A stretch of DNA of 43,500 nt from Neocallimastix lanati (nom. inval.). Lineage: Eukaryota > Neocallimastigomycota > Neocallimastigomycetes > Neocallimastigales > Neocallimastigaceae. Of the stretch, positions 41,001-43,500 are shown in pieces. The notes beneath the pieces were generated by a model that saw only the letters and a program-made list of their open reading frames with translations, did not search any database and had not been told where the DNA came from. Within the stretch, counting starts at the first letter, position 1; every line of letters starts with the position of its first letter. The stretch lies in the NCBI GenBank assembly GCA_016946835.1, contig JACVTC010000003.1:3437501-3481000 (forward strand), written 5' to 3'. A program made the translations under genes and the position numbers.

Positions 41001-43500
41001 TTCATATTCACAGTTTAATAAAATAAAAAAAAGTTTAAATGTTATAGTCATCCTCTATAAATTGATAATTTCTTTTAAATAGATCTATCCTTTTATGTGT
41101 TTCTTAAATTTTATTATTATTATATATTATACATCCACATATATATATTTTTATTTTTTTTTTTAGAAAAAAAAATTATAGTGATTAAGAGACGCTTTTT
41201 TTTTCTGTAATTTATAATCAATAAAAATTTTAAAATTTTTTAAACTTATGTATTTTGGCTTTCTATTAAAATTTCTTATTGTAGTAGAATGTAGTAGTTA
41301 TAAAATTAACAGTTACATATTTATAAAACCTTAAATTTATTACAAATGTAAATAAATATAAGTGGCTTTCTACATAATGTATTTATTAATATTTTTAAAT
41401 CTATATAATTTTACCTGTTAAGGAATATTTTTTTAAAATTATAAACTTTCCAAATTGAAATATTGGAACTACCATTATTAATTATTATTAATTATTATTA
41501 TAATTATTATAATTATTATAATTTTATATACACTATTATTTTTATTTTATTTCTTTTATTAAATTTTTTAAAATTTCATAAATATGTATATTAATTGAGG
41601 ATTTCGGTTTTATTATTTTTGTTTATATAATTATAATTTCCAACATCAATAATATTTTCGATAATATTGATTTTATTACTAAATGAATATTTTCATTTAA
41701 TATTAATATTATTATATTAGATCGTTTATAAAATAAAAAGTTTATTATTATTTGAATCATTTAACATAATAAAAAGTTTATTATTAGTTGAAAAGATTTT
41801 TATTGATGACTTTAATGAAGTATTAAATATATAATATTTATTATATATATTTTATATTTTAACATATAATAGTATATACGAATTAATTATTTGTTGTTGG
41901 TATTGAATGCATCAATATATATAAATATGTATATATACAATTCATGACTTTGATCATGAAAAATAAAAAAAAATTAAAAAATAAAAAAAAAAAAAAAAAT
42001 AAAAAAATAAAAAAAATAATAATTAAAATGAAATTTTTTTTCTTGCAAATATATTAAAATTTCCTTTTTTGTCAATAAGGTTTTTTGGTTTAATTAATTT
42101 AAAACAGATGAAATGTTACATAATTATATTATTAAAAAAAAAAAAAATCTTTAATAAATATTATATATTATATATTATTTATTATTTATTATATTATTTA
42201 TTATATTATTTATTATATTATTTATTATTTATTATATATTATTTATTATTTATTATATTATTTATTATATTATTTATTATATTATTTATTATTTATTATT
42301 TATTATTTATTATATTATTTATTATATTATTTATTATTTATTATTTATAATTTATTATTTATTATTTATTATTTATTATTTATTATTTATTATTTATTAT
42401 ATATTATTTATTATTTATTATTTATTATATATTATTTATTATTTATTATTTATTATTTATTATTTATTATTTACTGTTTATTATTTATTATTTATTATTT
42501 ATTATTTATTATTTATTATTTACTGTTTATTATTTATTATTTATTATTTATTATTTATTATTTATTATTTATTATTTATTATTTAATAATTTATAACTTA
42601 CTATTTATTATTTATTATTTATTTGGGGAAGTAAAGTTATTGTATTTTTTTTATTCATTAATTTATTAAATATAAATAATTTGTAATTCAAAATGAACTA
42701 ATTATTATTTAATGAATTTTAATTTTATAATAATAAAAATTTATAGTTTGAATATATTCATTAATTCTTTGTTCAATTTTTCTTTAATAATATCTAAAAA
42801 TGACTGTCATAAAAACTATGGGCAGAAGAATAAATATAAGCTATGCTTTAAATACATCAAATAAATAATAAAATACAACTATATCATCATCTTTGACTTT
42901 ACATTTTATATATGTATATAAATATAGGTATGAAAATAAAATTTAATAAATTGACACACTTAATGTCTTTATATTTTAGTTTATTAAAGAAGACAATGTT
43001 TTTATATTTTAGTTTATTAAAGAAGACAATTAAAAATTAAAGATATAAAAAATAAAAGTTTTTTTTTTTGATTGTTGATTTTATAATAATAAATAATTAA
43101 TATATTATTATTAATATTATTAATTGAATTAGGGATAAATTAGATAATACAAAAAAAAAAAAAAAAAAATAGTGGATATGAAATAGTTAATTATATATTT
43201 ATTTTTATAATAATAATAATAATAAAAATTACATATATAATAATAACTAAATAATTATAAACAATTAAATAAATAGTCAAATAAATAAGTAATATATATA
43301 TATATAATTAATTCATAATTAAAATTTTAAAAAAACTTATTAAAAATTAATATTATATTACATATAGAGTTCATATATATATATTATATATATATATATT
43401 TTTAAATATTATAATAAATAATAAATTGAAAATGAAAATAAAGTAAAAAAAAAGGAAGAATTAATATTAAATAAATCATTCATAAAAAGGAAAAAAAAAG
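38589..43500. other. Gene-free AT-rich region upstream of the GATA gene
   Basis: I see no coding exon, tRNA or snRNA in 4.9 kb. It contains TA and AAT repeats, many A/T homopolymers, a large ATTATTT-type array (about 42155-42620) and a duplication of about 33 bp at 42966-43030 (TTTATATTTTAGTTTATTAA, then AGAAGACAAT, twice). The promoter of the GATA gene should lie just above 38589, but no motif stands out. Confidence 0.65.
42155..42620. repeat. ATTATTT heptamer-type array
   Basis: About 460 bp are built mostly from TTATTAT/TTTATTA words with a 7-bp period, mixed with longer variants (TTATATTATTTATTA) in the left half. The same heptamer array occurs at 11992-12330 and 20370-20510. Confidence 0.9.

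Noticed and set aside
42069-42350. 93-codon Ile/Tyr/Leu-rich frame
   Set aside because: Encoded by the TTATTAT array.
42805-42873. Short frame MTVIKTMGRRINISYALNTS
   Set aside because: It ends after 22 codons with no convincing donor site or downstream exon. It could be the start of a gene beyond the window but cannot be supported.

Overview
The window is an extremely AT-rich eukaryotic nuclear segment. It has homopolymer A/T tracts, long ATT, ATTT and ATTATTT arrays, Asn/Asp-rich proteins, and many small introns with GT..AG ends, often GTAAGT/GTAAAT donors and TAG acceptors. A fungal-type GATA factor with an AreA-like N-terminal motif, fungal Ty3/gypsy and LINE remnants, and Asn-rich proteins point to an early-diverging fungus. 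The base composition best fits an anaerobic gut fungus (Neocallimastigomycota). That assignment is inference, not a database result.

Layout, left to right: the 3' part of an Asn-rich leucine-rich-repeat-like gene (+, to 1921); a microsatellite block with a GC-richer islet and a decayed Ty3/gypsy fragment (+, 3808-4620); a gene-free AT stretch; a six-exon gene (-, 10368-8050) for a 383-aa protein with two coactosin-type ADF-H domains; a divergent intergenic region; a seven-exon gene (+, 13129-16210) for a nucleostemin/Nug1-type circularly permuted GTPase of 494 aa; and a convergent six-exon PHO88/SND3 gene (-, 19002-17316) of 212 aa.

From 21.3 to 25.3 kb there are three U2 snRNA genes in tandem (all -), each with an 89-bp promoter block starting 23 bp upstream of the RNA. 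Their spacers carry two LINE insertions: a 62-bp truncated one with a 16-bp target-site duplication, and an older diverged 3' fragment. A nearly complete but inactivated LINE (-, about 26702-32124) follows, with an RRM-like ORF1 segment, APE-type endonuclease, reverse transcriptase with intact catalytic motifs, a zinc-knuckle tail and a poly(A) end. A possible 14-bp target duplication flanks it.

The right end holds a five-exon GATA factor gene (-, 38588-33750) of 1137 aa. It combines an AreA-type N-terminal motif with two tandem GATA zinc fingers. About 4.9 kb of AT-rich DNA with no gene I can support follows it.

The genes do not form a pathway. They are independent housekeeping and regulatory genes (actin binding, 60S ribosome assembly, ER targeting, splicing RNA, transcription control) separated by repeat-rich DNA. 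Exon junctions for the four spliced genes were placed by hand; each gives a continuous frame with GT..AG introns, but no transcript data were available.
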